DNA of 64,000 bases from SAR324 cluster bacterium (GCA_028281495.1 JANQJU010000020.1:1-64000); one strand, 5' to 3'. Shown: positions 18,568-28,214, counted from the first letter of the stretch. Numbers and translations are program-made. Notes: a model not told the origin generated them from the sequence alone.

Positions 18568-19770
18568 ATGCTCAAGTCCACATCTTCATTCAAACGCAAA
18601 TCACAGTTCGGTTTCGGTTCTTCAGAACGACATTTTCATCATCCAGATTTCCGCAACACACAAGGATGGCGGTCAGTGCTCAAGGAAGAATCGTTGAGCA
18701 CCGACCGCTGGAAGGCGGAGCAAGAGGCAGCCTTGAAAAACGGACTGCAAGGGGCTTCCAGTATCGAAGACCGTATGATTCCCACCTTTTCGCGAGGGGA
18801 GTTGCCACATTTTGCAGGCATCAATACCTTCATGAAAGCGCCTTATGCGGAAAATGTCCGCGAGGTTGGAAAATATGATGCTGCTGTGATGGGAGTTCCC
18901 TTTGACGGCGGCACCACGTATCGCCCGGGTACCCGTTTTGGTCCCCAAGGCATCCGTCGAATTTCTGCCCTCTACACCCCTTACAATTTTGAAATGGGCA
19001 TTGATCTCCGGGAACAGATGACGCTCTGCGATGCTGGAGACGTGTTCACCATTCCTGCCAATATCGAAAAGACCTTCGATCAGATTTCCAATGCGGTTGC
19101 GCATGTCGCCGCCTCAGGAGCACTTCCCATCATTTTAGGGGGTGACCACTCGATTGGGTTTGCCACTGTACGTGGCGTTGCCAGCGTGACGAGCAAACGC
19201 ATTGGAATCATCCACTTTGACCGCCATGCCGACATCCAAGAAAAAGATCTGGATGAACGGATGCATACCACCCCATGGTTCCATGCCACAAATTTGGATA
19301 ATGTTCCGGCCACCAATCTTGTGCAGATTGGTATTGGAGGATGGCAGGTTCCCCGGGATGCCCTCACCAACTTGCGTGAGCGTCAAACCAATATTTTCAC
19401 CATTGAAGATATTGAGAACTTGGGTGTGGACAAAGTGGTGGAAATGGCACTGGAAGCCGCTTGGAAAGATGCTGATGCGGTTTACCTGAGCTACGACATC
19501 GATTCTATTGATGCGGGCTTCGTTCCAGGCACCGGTTGGCCGGAACCCGGTGGCCTGTTGCCTCGTGAGGCATTGAAAATGGTTGGGAAAGTCGCTGCCG
19601 AAGGTTTGTGTGGTATTGAGGTCGTGGAAGTTTCTCCCCCGTACGATGTTTCCGATATCACTTCCCTCATGGCACTCCGCATTATTGTGGATGCCTTGGG
19701 GTCCATGGTCGCCCACAACAAATTGGGCTGCCACAAATCGATCATCGATAAACCGTTCCAACCATTTTAA
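18568..19770 (+). CDS. Ureohydrolase, probable nickel-dependent guanidine hydrolase (agmatinase family)
   Basis: A 400-residue member of the arginase/agmatinase family. Metal-binding blocks: LGGDHSIG, HFDRHADIQ (the D-x-H-x-D site) and SYDIDSIDAGFVPG. The second block continues into DLDERMHTTPWFHATN and the third into TGWPEPGGLLPREAL. To my memory these extensions mark the cyanobacterial Ni-dependent guanidine hydrolase GdmH (Synechocystis Sll1077) rather than true agmatinases, which read DAHxD and ATGTPVPGG. The protein also has an N-terminal extension of about 60 residues. The reaction would be guanidine plus water to urea plus ammonia. It heads a cluster with an ABC importer of the urea-carboxylase-region type, which supports a guanidine role. 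AGGAAGG precedes the ATG. Confidence 0.75.
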   Translation: MLKSTSSFKRKSQFGFGSSERHFHHPDFRNTQGWRSVLKEESLSTDRWKAEQEAALKNGLQGASSIEDRMIPTFSRGELPHFAGINTFMKAPYAENVREVGKYDAAVMGVPFDGGTTYRPGTRFGPQGIRRISALYTPYNFEMGIDLREQMTLCDAGDVFTIPANIEKTFDQISNAVAHVAASGALPIILGGDHSIGFATVRGVASVTSKRIGIIHFDRHADIQEKDLDERMHTTPWFHATNLDNVPATNLVQIGIGGWQVPRDALTNLRERQTNIFTIEDIENLGVDKVVEMALEAAWKDADAVYLSYDIDSIDAGFVPGTGWPEPGGLLPREALKMVGKVAAEGLCGIEVVEVSPPYDVSDITSLMALRIIVDALGSMVAHNKLGCHKSIIDKPFQPF

Positions 19771-19788
19771 CCCCATCCGCTTTGCGGG

Positions 19789-19805
19789 CCGGAGAACAGC
19801 TCCGG
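19789..19805 (+). terminator. Intra-operon hairpin between ureohydrolase and binding-protein gene
   Basis: CCGGAG (19789-19794) pairs with CTCCGG (19800-19805) around AACAG and is followed by TTTCTT. This looks like a weak Rho-independent terminator that could lower or stabilise expression of the downstream transporter genes relative to the ureohydrolase. Confidence 0.5.
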
Positions 19806-19849
19806 TTTCTTCGCCATTCTTTAGTAATTTTCCCAGAGAAGGAGTGATT

Positions 19850-20917
19850 ATGAAGTATTTCTCAAAAGGAGTGATTCTGCTCATCATCGGGATTCTGAGT
19901 TGGTTCCCGACTTCTGCTTTGGCAGCCAAATCCAGTTTCAAAATCGCCTGGTCGATTTATGTGGGATGGATGCCTTGGCCGTATGCGCAGCAATCCGGGA
20001 TCCTTAAAAAATGGGCCGATAAATACGATATCGAAATCGAATTGGTGCAAGTGAATGATTATGTAGAATCGATCAATCTCTACACCGCAGGCAGTTTCGA
20101 CGGCTGCGTGATGACCAATATGGATGCCTTGACGATTCCAGCAGTCGGAGGCGTGGACTCCACCGCATTGATCGTGGGTGACTTTTCCAATGGGAACGAC
20201 GGCGTTGTTGCTAAAGGTGCCTCTGATTTGAAAGGGATCAAAGGGGAAAACGTGTATTTGGCCGAGTTTTCCGTATCGCATTATTTGCTCGCCCGTGGCT
20301 TGGTGGCTAATGGCATGACAGAGCGGGATGTGAAAGTGATCAACGCCATTCCAGACGATCTGGTCGCAGCATTCACCGCTACTGAAGACATGAAAGTGAT
20401 CACGACCTGGAACCCGTTGTTGGCCGAAGCGCGTCAAGTCCAAGGAGCGAATCTTTTGTTCGATTCGAGTCAAATTCCAGGAGAAATCATTGACATGATG
20501 GTGGTCAATACCAAGACCTTGGAAGAAAATCCGAAGCTAGGAAAAGCTTTGGTGGGAGCGTGGTATGAAACCATGCAGGTCATGTCCACTGAAAATCCAA
20601 AAAAAACCGAAGCATTGGAAACCATGGCAAAAGACTCCGGTGCCACCTTGGATCAATATATAGACCAGCTGAATAGCACCAAGATGTTCTATCAATCGTC
20701 CGAAGCCCTGGAATTCTATAAAAGTAACGATGTGCGAAAAACCATGGACCATGTTCGCAACTTTGCTTTTGACAACGGACTCTATGCCGAAGGGGCACCG
20801 TCTCCTGATGTGGTGGGCATTCAATTTGCTGATGGATCCGTCTTGGGCGATTCCGGCAATGTAAAACTACGCTTCAATGCCAGCTATACCGAAATGGCAA
20901 ACAGCGGAAAACTATAA
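19850..20917 (+). CDS. ABC transporter substrate-binding protein (nitrate/taurine-like; urea-carboxylase-region type)
   Basis: A 355-residue periplasmic binding protein. AGAAGGAG precedes the ATG at 19850; the longer frame runs inside the upstream gene. The signal peptide ends near SALAAKS. The mature start KIAWSIYVGWMPWPYAQQSG and NLYTAGSFDGCVMTNMDALT match the NMT1/TauA-like fold. They recall the subfamily found beside urea/guanidine carboxylases. In this setting the ligand is most likely guanidine, but the sequence alone cannot prove it. It is followed 14 bases later by the permease gene and then the ATPase gene, giving a complete importer. Confidence 0.85.
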   Translation: MKYFSKGVILLIIGILSWFPTSALAAKSSFKIAWSIYVGWMPWPYAQQSGILKKWADKYDIEIELVQVNDYVESINLYTAGSFDGCVMTNMDALTIPAVGGVDSTALIVGDFSNGNDGVVAKGASDLKGIKGENVYLAEFSVSHYLLARGLVANGMTERDVKVINAIPDDLVAAFTATEDMKVITTWNPLLAEARQVQGANLLFDSSQIPGEIIDMMVVNTKTLEENPKLGKALVGAWYETMQVMSTENPKKTEALETMAKDSGATLDQYIDQLNSTKMFYQSSEALEFYKSNDVRKTMDHVRNFAFDNGLYAEGAPSPDVVGIQFADGSVLGDSGNVKLRFNASYTEMANSGKL

Positions 20918-20931
20918 CGAGATGACACCTT

Positions 20932-21744
20932 ATGCGGCGCTTGATCAATCGTAATTATTCTCGAAGCACCCGCGTCCTCTTAGGGCTTTCCTGTTTTATA
21001 TTCTTGTTTGTGGGCTACTTCATTGGCTCTTACACACGGCTTCAGGAAAACCCTGATGACAAATTATTGCCTTCTATTTCCAAAATGTCGGATTCGTTTG
21101 GAAGAATGGCATTTGAAGAACAACGCCGTACGGGTGACATTTTGCTGTGGAAAGACACCCAAGTGAGCTTGTTACGTATCACGCAAGGCTTGGGTTTGGC
21201 AGCCTTGGTGGGATTGCTTGTGGGGATTGCCGTCGGTGCGATTCCGGTACTGCGCCATACTCTGAGCCCGATGATCACCTTCGGCTATATGATACCGCCG
21301 ATGGCGGTTTTGCCAATCTTGTTTATCATTTTTGGCATTGGAGAAGTGTCGAAGGTGTTTTTGATTTTTATCGGTTCCGTGTTTGTGATCACACGCGACA
21401 TCGCGTTTCGGGTCAATGAACTGCCGACGGAGCAATTGGTCAAAGCGCAATGCTTGGGAGCCAACACCTGGCAAATCATCGTCCGTGTGGTGCTGCCTCA
21501 AGTGTTGCCGCGCTTGATTGATGTCACTCGGCTTTCGATTTGTACCGCATGGTTGTTTCTGATTGCGGCCGAAGCCATTTCGTCTACGGCAGGGTTGGGG
21601 TATCGCATCTTCCTCGTGCGACGCTATTTATCGATGGATGTGATCATCCCTTACGTTTTGTGGATCACGCTGTTGGGATTTCTGATGGATTACGGCCTCA
21701 ACTATCTCAACCGCAGATTGTTTCCTTGGTACAGCAGTAAATAA
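20932..21744 (+). CDS. ABC transporter permease
   Basis: A 270-residue inner-membrane protein with an N-terminal membrane segment (VLLGLSCFIFLFVGYFIGSY), a periplasmic stretch of about 45 residues, and then five hydrophobic segments. The cytoplasmic EAA loop that docks to the ATPase is visible as EQLVKAQCLGANTWQIIVRVVLP. The layout fits SsuC/TauC/NrtB-type permeases (BPD_transp_1). It lies between the binding-protein and ATPase genes with gaps of 14 and 2 bases, so all three are one transport operon. Confidence 0.9.
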   Translation: MRRLINRNYSRSTRVLLGLSCFIFLFVGYFIGSYTRLQENPDDKLLPSISKMSDSFGRMAFEEQRRTGDILLWKDTQVSLLRITQGLGLAALVGLLVGIAVGAIPVLRHTLSPMITFGYMIPPMAVLPILFIIFGIGEVSKVFLIFIGSVFVITRDIAFRVNELPTEQLVKAQCLGANTWQIIVRVVLPQVLPRLIDVTRLSICTAWLFLIAAEAISSTAGLGYRIFLVRRYLSMDVIIPYVLWITLLGFLMDYGLNYLNRRLFPWYSSK

Positions 21745-21746
21745 TC

Positions 21747-22568
21747 ATGGCCTTCTTAACGATCAAGCATCTGTGGAAATACTACAACCAAGCCCCGGTC
21801 TTGGAAAACCTATCGCTTTCTATTGACAAGGGCAGTTTCTGCACCATTGTGGGAGCCAGTGGGTGCGGAAAAAGTACATTCCTTCGCATTTTATTGGGGC
21901 AAGAGTCCGCAAGCAAAGGAACCATTATCCTGGAAGATCATCCGTTGCGGAATGAACCCGATGCCGAACGGGGTATCGTTTTTCAGCGGTATTCTTTGTA
22001 TCCTCACTTGACTGTAAGAGATAATGTTGTGTTAGGTATGGAGTTTGAGCAATCGCGGTTGTTCAGCCGGTTGTTTGGAGCAAAAAAACGAGCTGCATAT
22101 CAACAAGTCGACGAAATTTTGGAAATCGTGGGCTTGGCTCATGCTGCCAGGCGCTATCCCGACGAACTTTCTGGTGGCATGCAGCAGCGCGCTTCGATTG
22201 CACAAGCTCTGGTCAAAAAGCCTCCGATGTTACTGCTTGACGAACCCTTCGGAGCGTTAGACCCTGGCACAACCAACGATATGCATGATTTGATTTTGCG
22301 ATTGTGGAAAGAAAAACAATTGACCATCTTTATGGTCACTCATGACATTTCCGAAGCCTTCAAGCTCGGAACCCGTGTATTGGTGTTCGATAAAGTACGT
22401 GTCGATCCGCATGACCCTCAAGCGTATGGAGCCACGATCACCTATGACATTCCCCTCGATAAACAGAATCGCAACATCGAAAAACAGCAGTTCGTTCATG
22501 AAGCTCCGGTTGAGGTAGCGCCCCCTTCCTACAATTTGAAGCCCGAACCTGCCGCACCAGCTTCCTAG
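21747..22568 (+). CDS. ABC transporter ATP-binding protein
   Basis: A 273-residue ATPase that powers the importer. Walker A is GASGCGKST (about residue 35), the Q-loop FQRYSLYPHLTV, the signature LSGGMQQRASIAQAL, Walker B MLLLDEPFGALD, and the switch histidine VTHDISEA. The C-terminal 40 residues beyond the core are Pro-rich and likely variable. It belongs to the SsuB/TauB/NrtD group and starts two bases after the permease stop codon. No regulatory domain is evident. Confidence 0.93.
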   Translation: MAFLTIKHLWKYYNQAPVLENLSLSIDKGSFCTIVGASGCGKSTFLRILLGQESASKGTIILEDHPLRNEPDAERGIVFQRYSLYPHLTVRDNVVLGMEFEQSRLFSRLFGAKKRAAYQQVDEILEIVGLAHAARRYPDELSGGMQQRASIAQALVKKPPMLLLDEPFGALDPGTTNDMHDLILRLWKEKQLTIFMVTHDISEAFKLGTRVLVFDKVRVDPHDPQAYGATITYDIPLDKQNRNIEKQQFVHEAPVEVAPPSYNLKPEPAAPAS

Positions 22569-22596
22569 TTTTTCCTCCATTTTCCAAGAGGCCCGT

Positions 22597-22941
22597 ATGC
22601 AACTATCCCACGTGATCCACAATGATATTTGCATTGTGTTCCTCACCGGCAATTTTTCGTTTGATACCTCTGCCGTGTATGAAGACCACATGCTCCCCCT
22701 CACCACCGTTCCCGAACTCAAAGGGGTTATTTGCAATTGCCAAGACTTAGAATTCGTCGATTCCACTGGCCTGAGCCTGCTCATTGCCACCGCACAAACT
22801 TTACAAGAACGTGACGTCCCATTTGCCCTGTGCAATCTCAATAAAAACGTGTTCAGTACATTCATTCAAACCAAGCTAGACCGCATCATGAGGATTTGTA
22901 CCACCGAATCCGAAGCTCTGGAGTTTATTCAAAGCTCATGA
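22597..22941 (+). CDS. STAS-domain protein (anti-sigma-factor antagonist type), copy 1
   Basis: A 114-residue single-domain STAS protein. The conserved phosphorylation loop reads FVDSTGLSLL, with the serine that is phosphorylated in SpoIIAA-type antagonists. Strand pattern: ICIVFLTGNFSFDT, KGVICNCQDLEFVDS. Such proteins switch partner kinases or regulators by binding in the dephosphorylated form. The partner is not in the vicinity. The gene is paired with a near-duplicate 46 bases downstream. It follows the ABC ATPase by 28 bases but is probably functionally separate. Confidence 0.87.
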   Translation: MQLSHVIHNDICIVFLTGNFSFDTSAVYEDHMLPLTTVPELKGVICNCQDLEFVDSTGLSLLIATAQTLQERDVPFALCNLNKNVFSTFIQTKLDRIMRICTTESEALEFIQSS

Positions 22942-22987
22942 ATGATGCAGCGGCACTTGCCGGTTTTTCATTTTTCAAAAGGCCTGT

Positions 22988-23335
22988 ATGCAACTATCCC
23001 ATATGATCCACAATAATGGTGTTTGTGTCGTGTCCCTGAGTGGAGAGCTTGAATCGGATACGGCAATGGTATTTGAAGACTACATGCGTCCCCTCATCAA
23101 AGCCCATCAACTCAAAGCCATCATTTTCAATGGCCAAGATTTGTACTACATCGATTCGTCTGGCATGCTTTTGTTGTTTGACACTGCCAAAACCTGTTTC
23201 GTACAAGGCATTCCCTGCGTTTTATGTAACATCAGCAAAGGCGTTTCTAGAATACTGGATCGAGTCTTGGGGAGCCATATGAGAATTTTCAGCAACGAAT
23301 CGGATGCCCTGGAGCATCTTTACTATTATTATTAG
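22988..23335 (+). CDS. STAS-domain protein, copy 2
   Basis: A 115-residue paralogue of the preceding protein, with the loop YIDSSGMLLL retaining the phosphorylatable serine. The two proteins share their opening (MQLSH-IHN) and overall design but have diverged to roughly 40 percent identity by eye. The bases just before and after the two ATGs are still nearly identical (AGGCC-GTATGCAACTATCCCA), which marks a tandem duplication. It ends in four tyrosines. The two copies may respond to different kinases or phosphatases. Confidence 0.87.
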   Translation: MQLSHMIHNNGVCVVSLSGELESDTAMVFEDYMRPLIKAHQLKAIIFNGQDLYYIDSSGMLLLFDTAKTCFVQGIPCVLCNISKGVSRILDRVLGSHMRIFSNESDALEHLYYYY

Positions 23336-23361
23336 CGATCATCTTTAGGTTGAGAAAATCG

Positions 23362-23799
23362 ATGGAAGCAATGGATCATGAAAATTATCACCAATTGGAA
23401 CAGGTATTCTTAGAAGGCTATCGCACCGCTCAAGACAAAACGCTGTTCTTGCGCTTATCCCATATCCCCTTTGTGCTGTCGGCCAACACGAATGATCTAT
23501 TCCTGGCATCCACCACCCATCGAGATCCACAATCTCCTCAACCCGCTCACTCGGATTCAAAATCATCGGCCCACACAAAAACTTGGTATCTCCAGAAAGT
23601 CAACATCGTCCAAACCGAAGTCGTTGGGCAAATTTCCCCAGCATTTGCCTCTCAAGAATTGATCCATCACATTTTGCCTCATAAATTGGTGGAATCCTCA
23701 TACAAACTGACTTTCACTTACGTGCACAACCAAGGTGCTCGTGAGTTCTCACTAGCAGAATTGCTGAACATCCATATTGAATCGGATCATCACCATTAA
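23362..23799 (+). CDS. Hypothetical protein next to the STAS pair
   Basis: A 145-residue cytoplasmic protein if it starts at the ATG at 23362; a TTG four codons upstream is also possible. The N-terminal half is helical (HQLEQVFLEGYRTAQDKTLFLRLSHIPFVLSAN), a His/Ser/Pro-rich linker follows (residues about 55-75), and the C-terminal half looks beta-rich. It ends in three histidines. It lies only 26 bases after the second STAS gene and may be co-transcribed with it. No family is recognised. Confidence 0.6.
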   Translation: MEAMDHENYHQLEQVFLEGYRTAQDKTLFLRLSHIPFVLSANTNDLFLASTTHRDPQSPQPAHSDSKSSAHTKTWYLQKVNIVQTEVVGQISPAFASQELIHHILPHKLVESSYKLTFTYVHNQGAREFSLAELLNIHIESDHHH

Positions 23800-23918
23800 C
23801 CCGATCTTCACCCAAGATCCGATCTTCATCCGACATCCAATCATTACCGGGTTATTTTCTCGTCGTTTCACATCACATTGAATTTGAGGAGCACCGGCTT
23901 TCAGCCTACAATCGAAAG

Positions 23919-25163
23919 ATGAGTTATAGTCAATTGAGCAATGGGATGCGGCTCGTCACTGAGACGATTCCTCATCTACGTACCGTAACCGTCGGATGTT
24001 GGATTCCGGTGGGATCGCGTCATGAAAATCCAAACCAGCAAGGTCTCACGCACTTATTGGAGCACCTTTTATTGGCTGGAACCACCTCGCGTTCCGCCCA
24101 AGAACTGTTTGCCACTATTGAATCCGTGGGAGGCTGGCTTAATGCTTACACTACACGCGAATACACTTGCTTGTCTGTGAAAGTCTTGACCGAACACCTC
24201 CCCACCGCCCTTGCTGTGCTCGCCGAACTGCTCACCCCTGCCACTTGGACTGAGGAACAGTTCCAAAAGGAGAAACAGACGGTTGTTCACGAAATCGAGC
24301 AACACCAACAAGACCTCCACGCCATCGCCTTGGATTGGTTTTATCAAGTGGCCTTTCCACAGCAGCCCTTAGGGCAACCGGTTCTGGGAACCCCGGAATC
24401 AGTTAGGGATTTCACCCTCAAAGACGTGGAGGAGTATCGAAACAATCACTATCGAGCCAATCGCATGGTTTTGGTAGCGATTGGAGACGTAACACACGAT
24501 CTATTTTCTGCCTTGGCAGCATCAAAATTTGCCGCATTGCCTGCCAAACCGCGATCTGATTGGTTGCGTCCTGCTCACTACGCAGGGGGAATCCAGTCAT
24601 TGGAATACCAATCCGATTCCGTGTATCTCCTTCTCGGTTGGCCTACTTGTGGATTACAAGATTCCGACTTTATTTTAACTCAAGCATGGCGGGTGTATTT
24701 CGGAGGGGGTATGTCGTCACGACTCTTTCAGAGGCTTCGACAGGAACAAGCCTTGGCCTATCACCTTCAAGTGACCACAGATATCTTCCGTGACATTGGC
24801 ACCCTGCGTGTGGAAACCCTAGTCTCTGCAAGAGATGCTCACAACACCACCTTGTTGATCCAACAAGAAGTCGAGGGAGCCATGGAATCGCTCCGCCTCC
24901 ACCATGTGGAGCAGGTTAAAATACAACTGAAATCAGAATATTGGATGAACCAGGAATCCCCAGAAGCTCGCTTGGAGCACTTAGCCCGATATTCTGAAGA
25001 TCTTTTTCCAACGATGACCGGCTTTCCAACCATTGCAGATTGGGATTCCGCCATTCTGAATCGCATTGAAAACATCACACCGGAGGCCATGCACGCTTAC
25101 GCCAAAACCCATTTTACTCAACAAATGACTACAATTAGTGTGGGTCCTTCCCCAGCCATTTGA
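23919..25163 (+). CDS. M16 family zinc peptidase (processing-peptidase-like)
   Basis: A 414-residue M16B-type peptidase. The inverted zinc motif HLLEHLLLAGT (HxxEH) is intact at about residue 47, and the distal glutamate lies in NAYTTREYTC. The second half is the catalytically inactive M16_C domain (YFGGGMSSRLFQRLRQEQALAYH). Relatives degrade short peptides or process targeting sequences. Length matches the single-chain bacterial form related to mitochondrial processing peptidase (YmxG/PqqL-like). There is no signal peptide, so it is probably cytoplasmic. Only a weak GAAAG precedes the ATG. Confidence 0.92.
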   Translation: MSYSQLSNGMRLVTETIPHLRTVTVGCWIPVGSRHENPNQQGLTHLLEHLLLAGTTSRSAQELFATIESVGGWLNAYTTREYTCLSVKVLTEHLPTALAVLAELLTPATWTEEQFQKEKQTVVHEIEQHQQDLHAIALDWFYQVAFPQQPLGQPVLGTPESVRDFTLKDVEEYRNNHYRANRMVLVAIGDVTHDLFSALAASKFAALPAKPRSDWLRPAHYAGGIQSLEYQSDSVYLLLGWPTCGLQDSDFILTQAWRVYFGGGMSSRLFQRLRQEQALAYHLQVTTDIFRDIGTLRVETLVSARDAHNTTLLIQQEVEGAMESLRLHHVEQVKIQLKSEYWMNQESPEARLEHLARYSEDLFPTMTGFPTIADWDSAILNRIENITPEAMHAYAKTHFTQQMTTISVGPSPAI

Positions 25164-25283
25164 GGACAAAGTACATTTTGTTCCCTGTTCCAAACCGTTC
25201 CTTAACACAAAATTGCTAAGTTCATTCAGCAGTACATTCTGAGTCAAATTGTATACATTCCATTATCTACCTTGAGAGGTTTT

Positions 25284-26201
25284 ATGATTCATCCTCATCC
25301 CTTCACTCCCATCGTGATGCTCACGGTAATATTTATACTATTTGCTGGAAACACAACGGCTCAAACACAATCCCCGGCCCATATGTTTCAGCACACCGAA
25401 CGTCTCCTCCGGGAAGTCCACTTGATTCGTCAAGCACAAGGCGTCACCGAACCCGCACGAGAGCCATCCGTCCAGACGCACAAACTGCCATTGCATTTGT
25501 ATGCCAAGTCCCTGGAAGTCTTGGAAAAAACAGCGCGTGCTCAACAAGCTTTAGGAATGTCTCCGGTGGAGGTGCCTTTACTCCCTGTTCGGAGATTGAG
25601 GTCTGATGAGGTCTTTGTTTTGTTGGAAACGATTTTAAAGGAAGTCCGGCGGATCAAATCCCACCATAAGATTTCCGGTGATATTGAAGAACCGGAGTTT
25701 CTGTCGGATAAATCCCCCGCAGATGTTTATGAAAATTTATGGCGGGTTTCGTACCTATTGGATGCCCTCACCGGCCCTCTCACGGCAAATCATGTTTTTC
25801 GCAATACCCAATACATCCGAGCTGAGATTCGGCTGATTGCCGATCACTTGAAAGTATCGTTACCCGAAGCCACACCAGCTTCGCTTCCTCAGCACATTAC
25901 AGCCGCAGATGTGTTGGTGGAGATTTTTCAGAATCTGTATCGGGTGGCCACGTTTGAACAAAAAATCGGACTGGCTGCTTTGCACCCTCCCCAATTTCCC
26001 ACCGGGGAAATCATCCCTTCCGATCCCTATGATGCCAGTTCCTTACTGTTGACCGAACTCGTGCGCATCAAGGTGGAATTGGAGATCACTCAACCCGTGT
26101 CTCCCCTCCCCCTACCGGAAGGAAAAACATCCACAGAGGTCTATAAACAAGTGTTGATTACTGAGAAACACATGGAAACGTTGCTCAACCATTCGTCTTA
26201 G
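25284..26201 (+). CDS. Periplasmic protein with internal helical repeats, function unknown
   Basis: A 305-residue protein starting at the ATG at 25284, preceded by GAGAGG. A signal peptide ends near NTTAQTQS. The mature part consists of about eight alternating helical units with similar phrasing: ADVYENLWRVSYLLDALTG, DVLVEIFQNLYRVATFEQKI, TEVYKQVLITEKHMETLL and, in between, FVLLETILKEVRRIKSH and NTQYIRAEIRLIADHL. The pattern suggests an ancient duplication of a two-helix pair. It lies just upstream of the chemoreceptor gene. A link to sensing is only positional. No named family is recognised. Confidence 0.65.
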   Translation: MIHPHPFTPIVMLTVIFILFAGNTTAQTQSPAHMFQHTERLLREVHLIRQAQGVTEPAREPSVQTHKLPLHLYAKSLEVLEKTARAQQALGMSPVEVPLLPVRRLRSDEVFVLLETILKEVRRIKSHHKISGDIEEPEFLSDKSPADVYENLWRVSYLLDALTGPLTANHVFRNTQYIRAEIRLIADHLKVSLPEATPASLPQHITAADVLVEIFQNLYRVATFEQKIGLAALHPPQFPTGEIIPSDPYDASSLLLTELVRIKVELEITQPVSPLPLPEGKTSTEVYKQVLITEKHMETLLNHSS

Positions 26202-26294
26202 GCCTCACCGGGTTGGCAAGACGGATGTTTCACGACACCACGCCTAGCATCCTTCGCAGCAACCCCTAATATTCTATCCATCGAAGGAGAAATC

Positions 26295-28079
26295 ATGTTT
26301 CGTAACTGGAAAATCCGTAGCCAGATTCTTGGCATTGTGAGTTTGCTTTCATTCTTTTTACTGGTGGTCGGCGGCGCGCCTTTTTACGCCATGCAGACCA
26401 TTCAAGAGGCTTTTCGTTTTTTATCTGGGCAAGTGGCTCCTGAAGTTCAATTTGTGAATGCCGTCGCTACTAATATTCTTCAGAAAGAAGCGGCTGTGCA
26501 ATCATATTTGAAGGCAGGTGACCCAAAGTTTGTAGAACAGTTTGAAAGCTTAGAAAGCACATTTCAGGAGCTGCTCAACGAGCAGCGCAGCCACACCACA
26601 TCTGAAGCCTATCAAGCACAACTCCAAGAATTGAATAGTCTCTCACAATCCTATGTGAGCACCTTCACTTTACAAATTGTTCCACAGACCGAGCGACAAC
26701 AGGCAGTCTCGGAACAACTTTTTACAGTGAGCACCCAAATTCAGAAAAACCTGAATAACCTCACCGTGATTGCGACTCGCAAAGAATTGGATCTATTGCT
26801 CAATGCCACCGATGTTGCTTTGCAACATCTGCTCATGGCCAATGTGTTTGTGAAGGAGTTTTTGCAAACCAATCAACTCTATTCGCAAGCCCGTGCAGAG
26901 CTGGAAATCATGGCTTTTGCCTACACCTTGCGCCATCTTGCTGTGGAGATTGAAGAAAACGACTACGAAGACGCTCGTTTGCGCCCTTGGTACGAAACCG
27001 TTGCCGCAGATTCCGAACGTTTGAGCCAGCACTTCTATGAAGTGGGCAAAGTTCTCACCGCCCGGCAGCAATCGATCCAGACCATGACGGAAGTGCACAG
27101 CCGTCACATTCAGCAATGGACCGAGGAGATACAACAATCCAGCTGGCAAGCCATGGATCGAGAAAGCCAAGCTGTGAACGGATTCATCGAACGAGCCAAC
27201 TGGATCATTGCCGGTGTATTGGGCATGGCGTTGGTGGTCAGCTTGTTTCTTTCCTCGTTCATCATTCGAAATGTCACCCAAGCGTTAGCGGGTTCGATTG
27301 CTAGCCTTTCTAAGGCATCCGAGCATTTGGGAGCAGCCTCAGGACAACTCACCACCAGTGCGATCCACATTGCTAACGGAGCCGCAGAACAAACGGCGAC
27401 TTTGGAAGAGATTTCCACGGCATTGGAGGAAATGGCATCCATGATCCAGCGCAACACAGAAAATGCCTTGCGTTCCAAAGATCTGGTCAACCAATCGACC
27501 GACAGTATGCAAAATCTCACGGAATCGATGGACCAGATCAAACTCTCTAGCGAAGCCATCACGGGGATCACCAAAACCATCGATACCATTGCGTTTCAAA
27601 CCAATATTTTGTCGCTCAATGCTGCCGTTGAAGCGGCACGAGCCGGAGAAGCCGGATTGGGATTTGCGGTCGTTGCTGATGAAGTGCGTAATCTGGCTTT
27701 GCAGAGTGCTAATGCGGCTCAGGACATCGCTCAAAAGATTACCGACAATCAGAACAAATCCTCTGCTGGGGTCGCAATTTCTGAAAAAGTGCTCCATGCG
27801 TTCCAACAAATCACACAAAGCATCAGCGAAATTTCTTCGGCCAGCCAAGAGCAATCGATGGGAATCTCGCAAATCAACACCGCAACCACCCAATTAGACC
27901 GAGTGACCCAACAAAACGCCGACTCCTCAGAAGCCAATGCCACGGCGACGACTCAGCTCAACGAAGAAGTGAACAACCTTCAGTTTGTGGTGCATGACCT
28001 CCAAAAGCTCGTGGATGGCAGCACACCGCCTGCGCTCAGCATGCCTTTGTCCCAATTATCAGCGGCGGAAGCCGCTTAG
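26295..28079 (+). CDS. Methyl-accepting chemotaxis protein
   Basis: A 594-residue membrane receptor with GAAGGAGA before the ATG. TM1 is about residues 12-32, the periplasmic helical sensor domain runs to about 298, and TM2 is about 300-325. No clear HAMP domain follows TM2; the chain goes almost directly into the signalling coiled coil. The hairpin tip that contacts CheA and CheW reads [19 protein letters not shown] with [12 protein letters not shown] (about 430-460). Glutamine/glutamate pairs along the helices are plausible methylation sites. There is no CheR-docking pentapeptide at the C-terminus. The ligand is unknown. No chemotaxis kinase gene lies nearby. Confidence 0.93.
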   Translation: MFRNWKIRSQILGIVSLLSFFLLVVGGAPFYAMQTIQEAFRFLSGQVAPEVQFVNAVATNILQKEAAVQSYLKAGDPKFVEQFESLESTFQELLNEQRSHTTSEAYQAQLQELNSLSQSYVSTFTLQIVPQTERQQAVSEQLFTVSTQIQKNLNNLTVIATRKELDLLLNATDVALQHLLMANVFVKEFLQTNQLYSQARAELEIMAFAYTLRHLAVEIEENDYEDARLRPWYETVAADSERLSQHFYEVGKVLTARQQSIQTMTEVHSRHIQQWTEEIQQSSWQAMDRESQAVNGFIERANWIIAGVLGMALVVSLFLSSFIIRNVTQALAGSIASLSKASEHLGAASGQLTTSAIHIANGAAEQTATLEEISTALEEMASMIQRNTENALRSKDLVNQSTDSMQNLTESMDQIKLSSEAITGITKTIDTIAFQTNILSLNAAVEAARAGEAGLGFAVVADEVRNLALQSANAAQDIAQKITDNQNKSSAGVAISEKVLHAFQQITQSISEISSASQEQSMGISQINTATTQLDRVTQQNADSSEANATATTQLNEEVNNLQFVVHDLQKLVDGSTPPALSMPLSQLSAAEAA

Positions 28080-28214
28080 TTCCAGCCTCTTCCGATTCAT
28101 CCCGCAAAAATCTCGACTCGTCCCCGAATCATGGGGTTGCCGAAAGTTCCGCTATAGAATGAACCTCATTCAGTGGATCTTTCCCCTTCCCCAACCCCTT
28201 TCTACCGGAGGCAT

